This document shows positions 12,383-28,799 of a DNA stretch of 64,000 nucleotides, piece by piece. This DNA is from Epiperipatus broadwayi (taxonomy: Eukaryota; Onychophora; Udeonychophora; Euonychophora; Peripatidae): assembly GCA_028023455.1 (NCBI GenBank), contig JAQFVV010006354.1, positions 618,001-682,000 on the forward strand, read 5' to 3'. The notes beneath the pieces are model-generated. The model ran no database searches and had not been told where the DNA came from. It saw only the letters and a program-made list of their open reading frames with translations. The position numbers and the translations under genes were made by a program. Each line of letters starts with the position of its first letter. The first letter of the stretch is position 1.

Positions 12383-12900
12383 TGTGACAGAATGAGTTCG
12401 AACCCAGTCACAACTAATATCATAGGTGACAGTAATTACGTGTATAAGTAGATATATATAAATGTAATTTTATTACATGGTGGTGGCTACATAAATACAC
12501 AAATGAGGGGGGGAGGTGCTCTGTCATTTTGAAATGATGTATATGTGCATGTTATGAACATGTGTGTGAATGGGTTTGGTGGTTGAGGAGATAGAAATGA
12601 GGTTTGATTTCAAGTTATAAAATCCTAGAAGTTTCCATCAGAAATGAAATTTTTATTTTCTTTTGTTTACAATAAAAGCAGTGATAAGAGCTTTTCACAC
12701 ATCAACTAAAATCTTGTTAGGCAGCAATTGGAAGTGGAAACAGGAAGTGAGATCGAAAAAACCTTTTAGAATGAATGGAGGGGTCTATAAAAGAGAGGCA
12801 CCCATAATGCTCCTGGTCTTGTCCCTGCAGAGCTTCAATCATTGAAAGTGGAATCATTAATCCAATTTTAAATTTTAAACTTACCTAATGGCAGATCAAA
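12383..12900 (+). promoter_or_regulatory. Possible solo LTR or promoter with TATA box
   Basis: The region begins TGTGACAGAATG immediately after a (TA)n tract, as an LTR with a TG start would. It is less AT-rich than its surroundings and carries a good TATA box, TATAAAAG at 12786-12793, with a plausible start region about 30 bases on (CTCCTGGTCTTGTCC). I could not find a matching CA end with a target duplication, nor a second copy in the window, so this is a candidate only. The 60-codon frame at 12663-12845 overlaps the TATA box and is unlikely to be coding. Confidence 0.35.
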
Positions 12901-13931
12901 AGGAAATGTTGGGGTAAGAGCATAATGTATCAGGCTCGAACCCCTAATTCCCACTAATTGCAGCTGCTACATTCAATGATTAACAAGATGCCTCTGGATT
13001 AAGGTAACTACCAATGTCAGAACCAAAGCAAAGTCTCATCAAACAATGGTCATATAAGAAAACAATAAATCCTTGCAATTAATTCTATGTTTATTACCTG
13101 CATTTATCAGAACTCTTAAAAGTAAACAAAATATTCTTCCACAAATTCTCCGGGGATATTCAGGTAAAAGAACTTTATGTATTGATTTTTTTATATAAGA
13201 AAAGAAAGTATTAACTATTTTCCTAATGTGCGCATGAAAATCCAACTAACCAACAAAAGAAAACTTTTATTAAATTCTTATTTGCTGACATTAATTTTGC
13301 AATTAGTATATGAGGTCACATGGAGTAAACTCTTTCTATCGACCTTTGCTCCTGACTAATTTATAATAAAATATTGGAAAGAATGTTGCATGTATCAAAA
13401 TGGCAGAGTTTTAATTATAACTATGTTTAAAAGGCTTGAGGGTTGAAATATATTTGTTTCAAAAGAATAATAATGGACTTTTGAAGTAGTTTAAATAAAA
13501 TCTAATTTAATAGTGAAATTGTATCTAGAAATCTTATTGTGATATTTTCTTTGTATATTTTTTATGTGTTTCATAACTCCTACTCCCATTCATGTCTACT
13601 CCCAGCCGTGACACCACCCAACCATGAGACTGAGGTAGTCGATAGTCAAAAACCTTTTTCACATTTTTTAAGACAGTGGTTCTCGTTGGTAATATATTCA
13701 CTTTGTGTAATTCTTATATTCGTATAAGATTGGCGCTTGGAGTCCTATGGATGACCATAAATATGTGTTGGGAATGTAATTACAGTTAAATGAGAATGAA
13801 TTCAGATGTTTGTTCAATAGTGATTAAGTCAAAACAGTTTTAGTTAAATATACATACATAAACACGCATGTTTTCTGTGTTATAAGTGTGATAGGTGAAA
13901 CTTATTATATAGTGAGGAGGTGGGTTTTGTT

Positions 13932-13934
<3 letters not shown>
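12901..13934. other. Non-coding spacer
   Basis: No coding region identified. GGCTCGAACCCC near 12933 read on the minus strand resembles a Pol III B box, but no A box accompanies it. Confidence 0.45.

Positions 13935-14019
<85 letters not shown>
13935..14019. repeat. (TA)n microsatellite, about 85 bp
   Basis: Uninterrupted AT alternation preceded by TTGTTACA. The short frame reading poly-YI through it is an artefact. Confidence 0.98.

Positions 14020-19143
<5,124 letters not shown>

Positions 19144-19212
<69 letters not shown>
19144..19212. repeat. (TA)n microsatellite with one interruption
   Basis: Alternating TA broken once by ATGATA near 19183. The adjoining minus-strand frame (to 19401) has no family features apart from the repeat-encoded YI run. 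Confidence 0.97.
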
Positions 19213-19215
<3 letters not shown>

Positions 19216-20283
19216 TTCCAGTAATAAAGTTAAATTTACTTCATTTAAAAAGTTATAATACACAATGAGAGAAGCATTGACAGTGAAGTTTACTCCTCCT
19301 ATATGTATTGTAATATTGTAGGCATTGGCCAATTCTGGATATGCCAATAAAATTAGAATGTGGAAATAATCAATTTCCCCAATATGTGCTTCAAATATCA
19401 AACAATTTATTTAAAAGTTTACATTCTTTTAAAATAATATCATAGTTCCCAAACATAATTTTTTAAATATTAATGTGAATATTAAAACAATTTCTTTTGC
19501 TATCTCTCTCCCAAAATTTTAATTACCTATCAGTTTTAATTTTAATTTTGGAAAAAGTACTGAGGTAAAAAAAATTTTCTCTTCAATAAATTTTTTAATT
19601 TTGAGTTTTTAAGATAGATAAAGTGTATTAAATTTTGTGTTTAGTAATGTAAAAAAAAGTTTTGACAGTTTTGTTAAAACTTTGCTTTAATTAATTAAAA
19701 TTGTTTTTTCAATTTTTTTTATCTCTATCCAAAACAATAAGCAATGTTTATCAAATCAAGGATAATTAAAGAATTATTTTATTTTGGTATAAAAAGACTA
19801 ATTAAAGAGAAATTTCAAAACTATGATTAGAATTTTTGATTAAAAAAGGAAAGAAACAACAATTGCTTTGTGAAAATAGACCTAATTAGTCAGTATTTAA
19901 ATTGATCATGTGAAACATAAGATTGTAATTGGTTGTAAACAGAATTGTTCTAAAATGTACCATTCTAGAAAGAATAAAGCAGTAGCCCTCAGTGTCTTGT
20001 GAAGAACAGGTAGTATTGGTCTAGCTGCTGAAGAAGAGAATAGAAGTCTTAATCCAGCTGTTGAGAAGAGCAGTGACACTGATGTTTGACTCAGCTATTT
20101 AATAATGTTTTCTAAACTGAAGACAAATATGTGCTAAGTTTAATAAAAAGCGTATAACATGTTTCAGTGGAAAAATGTAAAATAGAAGAACCCTGAACTA
20201 ACCTGCAACAAGCCTTGTCTCCACCCAAGAGCATAAATGTCTCTGTCTTTAAGTATTAGCACAAACTGTAAAATTATTACATA

Positions 20284-20460
20284 GAAAAATGAATAATTTC
20301 TTCTGTGTATTAGCTTGAAAATATTCTATTGCAAAAATTGATGAATTTAGCATTTGAAACCTGGAAATATTTGATTGCAAAAATGTATAAATTTAACCTA
20401 TGAAACCTGAAAATATTGTTTAGCAAGAATGAATAAACTAACTCTGTACATTAGTCTGCA
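20284..20460. repeat. Tandem repeat, about four units of 43-50 bp
   Basis: Units start with variants of AAAAATGAATAATTT near 20284, 20334, 20381 and 20424. They share TTGAAACCTGGAAATAT-like and ATTGCAAAAAT segments. The copies are diverged, so the array is old. Confidence 0.7.
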
Positions 20461-22040
20461 GTAGGGAAGTCTTCAAGATGGAAACCTATTTAGAACACTG
20501 TAAAAATACAACTGATAAAGAAAGACTCAAAAGAAAAACTAAATCAGGATAAAAAATATCTACTGTGCACATTATATCTTCATTTACAGATAATTTTTTA
20601 TAGAAATAATAATGGATAAGTATGAAAATGTTATTAATTTAACATTTTTTTATGAAATATTTTTTATTTATTTGATTTTTTCTTTTAAAATTATAAAAAA
20701 GGTTTTTAGGTAATTTATTTTTTATTAAATTTAACATTTTTTTAAACTTGTTTTTTATTCATTTGATATTTCCTCCAAAATTATACAGAGATTAAGCAAA
20801 TTTAAAATTTCTGATCTCTGAAAATGTTGTTTTCCAACTTTTATTATTTTAACAAAGTAATTTAATGAAGCAAAAATTAATTAATTTAATGAATAAAAAT
20901 CCACTGATTAATCATTTATGCTATAAGAAATTATATTTTTTATTAAATGTATAAGCTAAATTATTATATTATCATATCATTTTTTAAAATTATTAATTAG
21001 TTAATTGTTTTAAAAAATAATAATCTGAATATCTTTATTTCTTCAGCTATCTATTCTTTGAATTGGCAGTATGTGATTTGATTTCATTATAACTTAGTGT
21101 TTTTAATATTTTTTTAAAAAATTTCTCAGTAAAGCTATTCAATTATAATAGATTAATCCTATATATTTATATATTGTCCATAATTACAGTTTCTAGAGTG
21201 TTATGATTTTGAGATAGGTCTAGAGAGCACAATGGTTAATTATATGAATATAGGAATTTATGTTGGAATTTGGATATCCAGCTAATTCTCTGGATAGTGC
21301 AAAGGCATCCTGTTTAAAGTCCATTCACTGAATTTTGTTTGTTTAATTAGAAATTTAATTAATAGTTAACTGGCACACTAAAAGGATCTAAAGGTCAGAG
21401 AATTAATCATAATCATTTTGTACCAGCATTCTCAGCATTATATTTTTATAATGAGTGATATATTACCACTTAAGTATATGCATCCAAAATGAAGCTAGTG
21501 CCTCCAAGATAAGTTTTTTGGAGTTTTGTTTATCTGAAGTAATTGATGCACAGTCAAATGGCATTTGCCTCTGTTAATGCAGCATGCTTATTCCCACATT
21601 TGCATTCAGTAAAGCAATAGACCGCTGAAGTAGTTTTTTTAAGGTTATCTGAGATATAGTAATATTAAATGCAATATATCAGCCCATCAATAATTTGATT
21701 CTTAATATGTTATTCTTCATCCACATATATATCGATGTCCAATTGCTTGCTCAAAAATAGTGTGTCAATATCACTTTGCAATTCATTTATATGGTTAGCT
21801 GTCTTATCATTAGCTTTCTAAATATATAGAATGAATTTGTATTTTTGACTTCTAATCAGAAGGTTTAGGGTAAAATAGGCATTGTAGTCATATCAAAAAT
21901 TAATTTACAATGCTGTTGTAGTGCTGATTGTGATATCAGAATTTGAATAAATAACTGGTCCACAGATAGTAATGAGGGTTTCTAACTTTAATACAGATTT
22001 AATTTCACTGACATACATGTTACTTAATGAATAATATTTA
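20461..22040. other. Non-coding AT-rich spacer
   Basis: No gene, RNA or recognisable repeat. Confidence 0.5.
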
Positions 22041-22240
22041 ATGTAATTTTAATTATACCACTGTCACACAAGGTAGAAATTGGTTTCTTTCACTTTAAAC
22101 ATCTTGTGAAGGGATGTAATAATAAACATATGATGAAACATGTGTGAAAAAGTTGTTTAATTCCTAAGAAGCATATTTATTCTGAACCAGGATTCATCTG
22201 TTGGTCCATATCATCTCTTATACATATCTTTATCATTGTT
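22041..22240 (+). repeat. Dispersed repeat arm (same family as 48333-48720)
   Basis: It shares CACAAGGTAGAAATTGGTT, GGGATGTAATAATAAACAT, ATGTGTGAAAAAG and TTCATCTGTTGG with the arms of the foldback at 48333-48720. The piece at 28690-28790 matches the outer end of the same arm in inverse orientation, so this copy was probably part of one unit before the LTR element inserted between them. Confidence 0.65.
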
Positions 22241-22242
22241 TA

Positions 22243-22244
<2 letters not shown>

Positions 22245-22284
<40 letters not shown>
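22245..22284. repeat. (TA)n tract, left side of LTR insertion
   Basis: Alternating TA that ends exactly where the LTR begins (TGTAACGG at 22285). The same kind of tract resumes at 28136 after the element. Confidence 0.95.
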
Positions 22285-22287
<3 letters not shown>

Positions 22288-23953
22288 AACGGTTCGAATA
22301 TGTGACCTCGAAACACCGGCCTCTTAGGCAGAGAACATACTCAGAGAGTATGTATGCCCAAATGATAGCTATATAAAAATATAACTAGCGTTACATTTCC
22401 AGGACATAGTTTCTTCTCAGCTGTTGAGTTCAACACCACGTTCAAAGCACTTTTTTTGTTTGTGTATAAACACGGGCGCCAGCTATCTATTCAAAAAGAA
22501 TAAACAACGCACTTTGAGCAATGACCACTAACTCAATGCCTAAATCCATGACTAGCTCAGCTGTTTGTAATCACTAATAGATTATACATAATTAGTGGTT
22601 AAAAGAATTGTAAAAGGAATTTATAAAAGAGATTGATAATAAGAATTGACTGACAAATAGAGTTTAATTTTAAAGACAATTTATTAACTAACATTAATTT
22701 ACTAAATTGAAACAACTTTATAATTTTTTAACTAATATAACACATGCCCATTTTAAATTAACACATTATAATATACATCTTATGAAAAGCATAATAATAT
22801 TTGACATCGATAAATTATCTCACATTCACAAACACGCACATCAATAGTTCATTTTATGGATGCTTAATAGAGTTCAAATTTACTTGTCTCTGGAGGCTTT
22901 ACGAATTAATGCAATGCAATTGGCTATTATAGAATAAATGAAAATAAGCAAATGTTTTACCTAGGATTTTGAATGTAGACATAGAATTTTGTTCTCTTTG
23001 GTTGCTGTTTCAATGAGGATATTTCCATTACAAATACTTCCAGCCAGACAGGATGTTTCCTTGATGAGTTTCATTATTCTTCATGATTATTATTATTGGA
23101 GACAATTAGATACTGATGGAGATTTTATAAGATGTTATGCTGATATTATTTCATGGGCAGATCTTGCTGTTTTCATCAGACATCAGGCTGTAGAGAGGCA
23201 TGAATTTCCCAAAAGCTGCTCAACACTGCATTTTTTTTTGTTTCTAGATACAATTAACTTAAGTGATTGAAATTAACTGACTCAATTGATATGTGAACTG
23301 AACCTAACCATTGTCTCAACTGATTGTCCGATAAAATATTCAGTATTTATACCGATGATGTGTTGTCCCTTTAATATCCTCTGGCAAATATCTGTTGTCG
23401 AAATTCTTTAGCAATTAATCCTTTGACAATGTGTTTTTGAAGATTGTTTAATTAATAATAGCCATGCAGACATATTGCTTTATATTTTTAATTAATAGCC
23501 ATTGCCATGTTTTTTAGTGATAATCTTCTTTTATTTCATTTTAATATTTGTTACGCATACATTTTTTCTATTATTGACAATCGCACACATATATGCACAT
23601 ATATTACTAGTTTTAAAATTATTTTTTCTTTAATTCAAATGAAAAGAGATTTGTATTTTTTTAAATTTTAAATTATTTATATTTTACAAATACTAATAAG
23701 AAAACTCTTTACTTCCTTTTTATGAAACCTTTAGTTTAAGTTTTCTAACTACAATTTTTCTCCCCTCTTTTAATTAATCAATTTTAACTTTTATTTCAAA
23801 AACTAATGATAGAAAACTATTTGATTCTTATTCTTTTAGAAAACAAACTGTAACACACTCTTCAACATCTAATTTTACGTTTTTCTTTTATGAAAGATTA
23901 TTTTAATATTTTTTTTAGATAAAATTATATGTGCCAATATCAATATTGGTACA
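22285..23953 (-). repeat. 3' LTR
   Basis: Starts (plus strand) TGTAACGGTTCGAATATG and ends CAATATTGGTACA. It aligns along its whole length with 26453-28135. The plus-strand 93-codon frame inside it is not conserved as a frame in the partner LTR, which argues against coding. Confidence 0.92.
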
Positions 23954-23956
23954 TTA

Positions 23957-23972
23957 CACCGCTCTCCCTTTG
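23957..23972 (-). promoter_or_regulatory. Polypurine tract
   Basis: On the minus strand CAAAGGGAGAGCGGTGTAA directly precedes the LTR start TGTACC. A purine run in this place primes plus-strand DNA synthesis in LTR retroelements. Confidence 0.75.
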
Positions 23973-24211
23973 AGAGTAAAATGCATCCTTTTAACCATTT
24001 TATCTCTGACAACATTAAATTTTAATTTATTATTCTTTCTAAGTTTGCTTTTTTGATATCTTTTACTTTACATACCAAGGGCAATCTTCAATTATGCTTT
24101 ACTTCTTTCTATGCTGAATACATTTCTTACAATGTTCTAAGTCCTGGATATTGACCACGAGAACAAACTAATTTTGTGGCACAGGGATCTTTTATAAACG
24201 AAGCTTCAGCT

Positions 24212-24400
24212 GCTGATTCTCTTGATCGGACTTTTGACTAAAAAAAGGTTGCTGCGAATGGCAGGAATTTTAACTGACCATTTCTGACTTACGCTCTGGA
24301 AAACAATTGCCGATTCTATTGATCGGACTTTGACTAAGAAGAGGATGCTGCAAATGGCAGGAATTTCAACTGTCCATTTCTGACTTACGCTTTGGAAAAT
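24212..24400. repeat. 97-bp tandem duplication inside the LTR element
   Basis: The unit starting GCTGATTCTCTTGATCGG at 24212 is repeated from 24309 (GCCGATTCTATTGATCGG). Both contain GCAGGAATTT and TTCTGACTTACGCT. It lies in the non-coding 3' part of the interior. Confidence 0.88.
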
Positions 24401-25316
24401 GAGATACGAGATATGGGGATTTTTCCCTGAAAAAGATACTTACGACTTACTCTGGTTGTCGCCAGTGTGCATTTTAAAAGAGGAATGATCCCAGCCAATC
24501 CATTATGGTACTAAAATTTATCCAGTCGACAGCTTTAAACTTATCCTTAACTTAAACATTTTTATACTACCCTCATTCCCTTTAGTTTCAAACTCTTATA
24601 CACTCCTAATATAACTTAGATTGACTTTATATTATATATCACTAATCCTACAATATTATTTTGAATACACATGAACATTACTTTAACATATTTATTTATA
24701 TTATTCTGAACTATTACGAACATTATCTTACATATTTATTTAATTACACTATTATTTTTTTAAACAATTACTTTAACTTCTTTATTTACGTGCGTATATT
24801 CTAAAAAAAACTTTTATTTTATTTAATTTTACAATACTATTCTAAACTCTTACGAATATTATTTATATTACAATATAATTTTTTAAACATTTGTTTACCT
24901 TATATATTAACGTACGTATACTTAGAAAAAAAAACTGTTTTACTTTATTGCGATTCATTGTTTATTATTATTTACTACAGATATATTACACTTATTTATT
25001 TAACTTGATTTTATCGATTTTATTTTATCTATTTGACCTACTTATTTATTTACGAATCTTTTTCTTAATAAATATGTGCGTTGAGAAAAAAAACAACAAA
25101 ATCTTTTATTTTACGAAACCTCCGTTATCATTATTACTTTAAACATTTAATTTATCATTACTCATTTATTTTTAAATTTATTATCGTAGTTTCAAACAAA
25201 GTTTCAGATTTAAACTTTTCAGATTTATTTACATTAAAATAATCATATTCGTGCTCATTATCCATTTCCGGTCCTTTTTGTTTATTTCCTTTACTATTCC
25301 ACCTGTTTACTAACTT

Positions 25317-26039
25317 TTAAACTATGTCAGGTGGTTCCTTCTTTCTTTCTACTAACTCACTAACATAAATTATACTCCATATTCTCACATCTATAAAGTT
25401 TGTTGCTTTATCTCTTTCTCTCTCCGTCCTATTTTCTGCCTTGTAAATTAGAAAACTTTTAAGCTTTACAGACCTCCGTATTTTTCCTAACCATGAATAT
25501 TTTTTTCTATTGTTTCTCTTCGTTTTAAATCTCCATCTAAAATGAATACGAACGTTTACTTTCACCTTTTTATTTTTATTTTCTATCTTGATTAATTTTA
25601 TTTCCAAACTACTATGCTTAATGCTATCTTCTGCTTTTGAATCTACACAGGTTTCTACTTTCTTTGTAGCAACGCTATCTGATTCTAATTTAATTTCTAT
25701 TTCCAAACTACTATATTTACAATTATCTAACTCTACTATCTCTTTCATGACCTCAACTTCCTTATTTTCTTTGACAAAATCTACTTCTATGATCTCTTGA
25801 TTTTTCTCTACCTTTCCTCTAATTTCACTTCTTATTTCCCTTACTTCTGCTCTGAGTTCTTTAATTTCTGTTTTAAGTTCTAGCTGATCTTGCTTAAATT
25901 TCTGACACAATTCTTCTTTGAGGTCTTGTTGACTTTGTCCAAATTTTTGACACAATTCTTCTTTAAACTCTTGCATCATATTCATCATCATTTTCATCAT
26001 CATTTGTGTCTCAGATACTTCTTCTTTCTTTTTTTCCAC
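25317..26039 (-). CDS. Gag-like coiled-coil protein of the LTR element
   Basis: An open frame of 240 codons on the element's sense strand, about 400 bases after the 5' LTR. The frame opens with GTG at 26039; the first in-frame ATG is at 26003, so the eukaryotic product probably starts there or by a leader now broken. The N-terminus is methionine- and glutamate-rich (MMMKMMMNMMQEFKEELC). It then shows two copies of an EELCQKF motif about 14 residues apart and a heptad-like run (LELKTEIKELRAEVREIR), consistent with a coiled coil. The middle has two similar KYSSLEIEIKLE / KHSSLEIKLIKIE segments; the C-terminus is basic. No zinc knuckle or protease motif is present. Coiled-coil Gag N-termini of this sort occur in Ty3/gypsy elements; the family call here is inference from position and composition. 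Confidence 0.6.
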   Translation of the reverse strand: MEKKKEEVSETQMMMKMMMNMMQEFKEELCQKFGQSQQDLKEELCQKFKQDQLELKTEIKELRAEVREIRSEIRGKVEKNQEIIEVDFVKENKEVEVMKEIVELDNCKYSSLEIEIKLESDSVATKKVETCVDSKAEDSIKHSSLEIKLIKIENKNKKVKVNVRIHFRWRFKTKRNNRKKYSWLGKIRRSVKLKSFLIYKAENRTERERDKATNFIDVRIWSIIYVSELVERKKEPPDIV

Positions 26040-26429
26040 TAACTGTGGATTTTAAATATATATTGGGCTTTCTACCAGCTCCATTTCTTTATTCATAATT
26101 ACGCTATTAACTTATTTTTTTGCATTAACAAATCAAAAATTATTATTGTTTAATTATTTTTCCTACTAAGATGGAAACCCACACTGACTCCACCCCTCTT
26201 TATCCTTTTCTTTACCTGTTCTTAATGCTTTAACTCTGCCCATAATACCCAATTGTCTCTGATTTGATAGCATACATGTCAAAATCTCTTTTTATTTAAA
26301 GAAAAAAAAATTTTCGGTCAATTCTTTTTTTTTTTAAATTAAAACACTTTCACATACGTAATTTAGCCTTTTAGATTTTTTTTTTAAAACAAAAAACAAA
26401 GTATTTAATTACTATTGTTTCTTAGGTCG

Positions 26430-26451
26430 AGCCCCAAGTTGGGTATAGCCA
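26430..26451 (-). promoter_or_regulatory. Primer-binding site, decayed tRNA-Lys type
   Basis: One base after the LTR the minus strand reads TGGCTATACCCAACTTGGGG and continues CTCGACC. The familiar tRNA-Lys(1,2) site is TGGCGCCCAACGTGGGGC. The match is good from CCCAAC onward, but a short block after TGGC is altered, so priming would be impaired. Confidence 0.6.
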
Positions 26452-26452
26452 T

Positions 26453-28132
26453 TGTACCGGGTTTGAATATGTGACCTTGAAACACTGGCCTCTTAGGCAG
26501 AGAAGAACATACTCGGAGAGTATGTATGCCCAAATGATAGCTATATAAAAATATAACTAGCCTTACATTTCCAGGACATAGCTTCTTCTCGGCTGTTGAG
26601 TTCAACACCACATTCAAAGCACTTTTTTTGTTTGTGTATAAACACGGGCGCCAGCTATCTATTCAAAAAGAATAAACAATGCACTTTGAGCAATGGCCAC
26701 TAACTCAATGCCTAAATCCACGACTAGCTCAGCTGTTTGTAATCACTAATAGATTATACATAATTAGTGGTTAAAAGAATTGATAAAAGAATTGTAAAAG
26801 GAATTTATAAAAGAGATTGATAAAAAGAATTGACTGACAAATAGAGTTTAATTTTAAAGACAATTTATTAACTAACATTAATTTACTAAATTTAAACATC
26901 TTTATAATTTTTTAACTAATATAACACACGCACATTTTAAATTAACACATTATAATATACATCTTATGAAAATCATAATAATATTTGACATCGATAAATT
27001 ATCTCACATTCACAAACATGCACATCAATAGTTCATTTTATGCATGCTTAATAGAGTTCAAATTTACTTGTCTCTGGAGGCTTTACAAATTAATGCAATG
27101 CAATGGCTATTATAGAATAAACGAAAATAAGCAAATGTTTTACCTAAGATTTTGAATGTAGACATAGAATTTTGTTCTCTTTGGTTGCTGCTTTCAGTGA
27201 GGATATTTCCATTACAAATACTTCCAGCCAGCTGGGATGTTTTCTTGATGAGTTTCATTATTCTTCATGATTATTATTATTGAAGACAATTAGATACTGA
27301 TGGAGATTTTCTAAGATGTTATGCTGGCATTATTTCACGGGCAGATCTTGCTGTTTTCATCGGAAATCAGGCTATAGAGAGGCGTAAATTTCCCAAAAGC
27401 TGCTCTACACTGCATTTTTTTGTTTCTAGATACAATTAACTTAACTGATTGAAATTAACTGACTCAATTGATATGTGAACTGAACTGAACCATTGTCTCA
27501 ACTGATTGTCCGATAAAATATTCAGTATTTATACCGATGACATGTTGTCCCTTTAATATCCTCCGGAAAATATCTGTTGTCGAAATTCTTTAGCAATTAA
27601 TCCTTTGACAACGTGTTTTTGAAGATTGTTTAATTAATAATAGCCATGCAGACGTATTGCTTTAAATTTTTAATTAATAGCCATTGCCGTGGTTTTTAGT
27701 GATAATCTTCTTTTATTTCATTTTAATATTTATTACACATACATTTTTTCTATTATTGACAATCGCACATATATACACACATATATTACTAGTTTTAAGA
27801 TTATTTTTTCTTTAATTCGAATGAAAAGAGATTTGTATTTTTTTAAACTTTAAATTATTTATATTTTACAAATACTAATAAGAAAACTCTTTACTTCCTT
27901 TTTATGAAACCTTTAGTTTAACTTTTCTAACTACGATTTCCCTCCCCTCTTTTAATTAATAAATTTTAACTTTTATTTCAAAAACTAATGATAGAAAACT
28001 ATTTGACTTTTATTCTTTTTGAAAACAAACTGTAACACACTCTTCAACATCTAATTTTACATTTTTCTTTTATGAAAGATTATTTTAATAATTTTTTAAA
28101 ATAAAATTATATGTGCCAATATCAATATTGGT

Positions 28133-28135
<3 letters not shown>
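26453..28135 (-). repeat. 5' LTR
   Basis: Partner of 22285-23953, 14 bases longer through small insertions (for example the extra GATAAAAGAATT near 26780). It would hold the promoter for the Gag-like ORF; I could not place a TATA box with confidence in this AT-rich sequence. Confidence 0.92.

Positions 28136-28201
<66 letters not shown>
28136..28201. repeat. (TA)n tract, right side of LTR insertion
   Basis: Alternating AT beginning directly after the LTR end GGTACA. It is the other half of the tract at 22245-22284. Confidence 0.95.
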
Positions 28202-28203
<2 letters not shown>

Positions 28204-28316
28204 ATATATAACTGAATATTTGTAAATACAGTAACTTAATAATTAAAAAAAAATTTATCCACTTAGGAGTGCTTTCGATTATCCCAGTAATCTGTTTCAA
28301 CTAAAGCTTTGAAATG

Positions 28317-28690
28317 CTAACTTTCCCACAATTCCATGATCTTAACCTTTGCTGCTTGCCTGTTAATCAAGTCATGTTTATATTTGTATATTAGCATAGC
28401 TTCCTTTATGTTTCTTTTATTGTTATTTTTTTCAATTTGCAATATTTTTACACTGTTAAAATTGAAATCAAAACCATAAATACATGATTTATTATGGTCA
28501 AAAAAAACAGATGCTAAAATATTATTATCTACTATGCAATTTTCTTTTAATTTCTGAACGTGTTTTAATAATAGCAAGTGTTCTTTAGTTCTTTTTTCCA
28601 ATGTACATCTAGATTCACCTATATATCCATCACCACACCTACATATCCATTTATAAATGACACAATTTATTTACATTCCTCTGCATGGTA
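28317..28690 (-). pseudogene. PLE GIY-YIG nuclease fragment
   Basis: On the minus strand, sequence from about 28680 reads VIYKWICRCGDGYIGESRC and continues without a stop into the 94-codon frame 28317-28601 (TLEKRTKEHLLLLKH near its start, INRQAAKVKIMELWES at its end). This is the GIY-YIG nuclease domain and C-terminus of a Penelope-like element. The YIG, the arginine and the EH of the motif are kept, and this piece is uninterrupted. No RT is present upstream. It resembles the nuclease of PLE 1 (SYIGESRCSIEKILKEH) more than that of PLE 2. Alone it has no expected function. Confidence 0.8.
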
Positions 28691-28790
28691 TTAAAAACAG
28701 ATAAAAATCAATCTTTACTTTGCATGAAAGTGGTGTAGTGAAAATTACACTATATAAATATTATTCATTAAGTGAATAATTTATAATGAA
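28691..28790 (-). repeat. Dispersed repeat arm, inverse orientation
   Basis: It matches 48640-48715 along GCATGAAAGTGGTGTAGTG and AAAATTACACTATATAAAT with few changes. It lies directly upstream of the PLE nuclease fragment (in that fragment's sense) and is opposed to the arm at 22041. Confidence 0.65.
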
Positions 28791-28799
28791 TGATTAGTA

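Larger units (their letters stand above)
22285..28135 (-). mobile_element. Non-autonomous LTR retrotransposon with long LTRs and a Gag-like ORF
   Basis: Two direct repeats of about 1.67 kb (22285-23953 and 26453-28135) flank a 2.5-kb interior. In minus orientation each LTR runs from TGTACCAATATTGG to a TACA end. A purine tract, AAAGGGAGAGCGG, lies just before the 3' LTR (23957-23972), and a primer-binding-like site follows the 5' LTR (26430-26451). Together these fix the orientation as minus. Candidate target duplications are ATAT on both sides, but these are ambiguous because both flanks are (TA)n. The interior has one long ORF (Gag-like) and no reverse transcriptase, protease or integrase, so the element would depend on enzymes supplied by a relative. 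LTRs make up more than half its length. The LTRs differ by scattered substitutions and small indels, so the insertion is not recent. Confidence 0.88.

Noticed and set aside
12921-12945. B-box-like GGGGTTCGAGCC on the minus strand
   Set aside because: No A box or tRNA fold around it.
20284-20460. CRISPR-like spaced repeats
   Set aside because: Units are diverged and contiguous without unique spacers; ordinary eukaryotic tandem repeat.
22989-23270. 93-codon plus-strand frame
   Set aside because: Inside an LTR, antisense to the element, and not preserved in the partner LTR.
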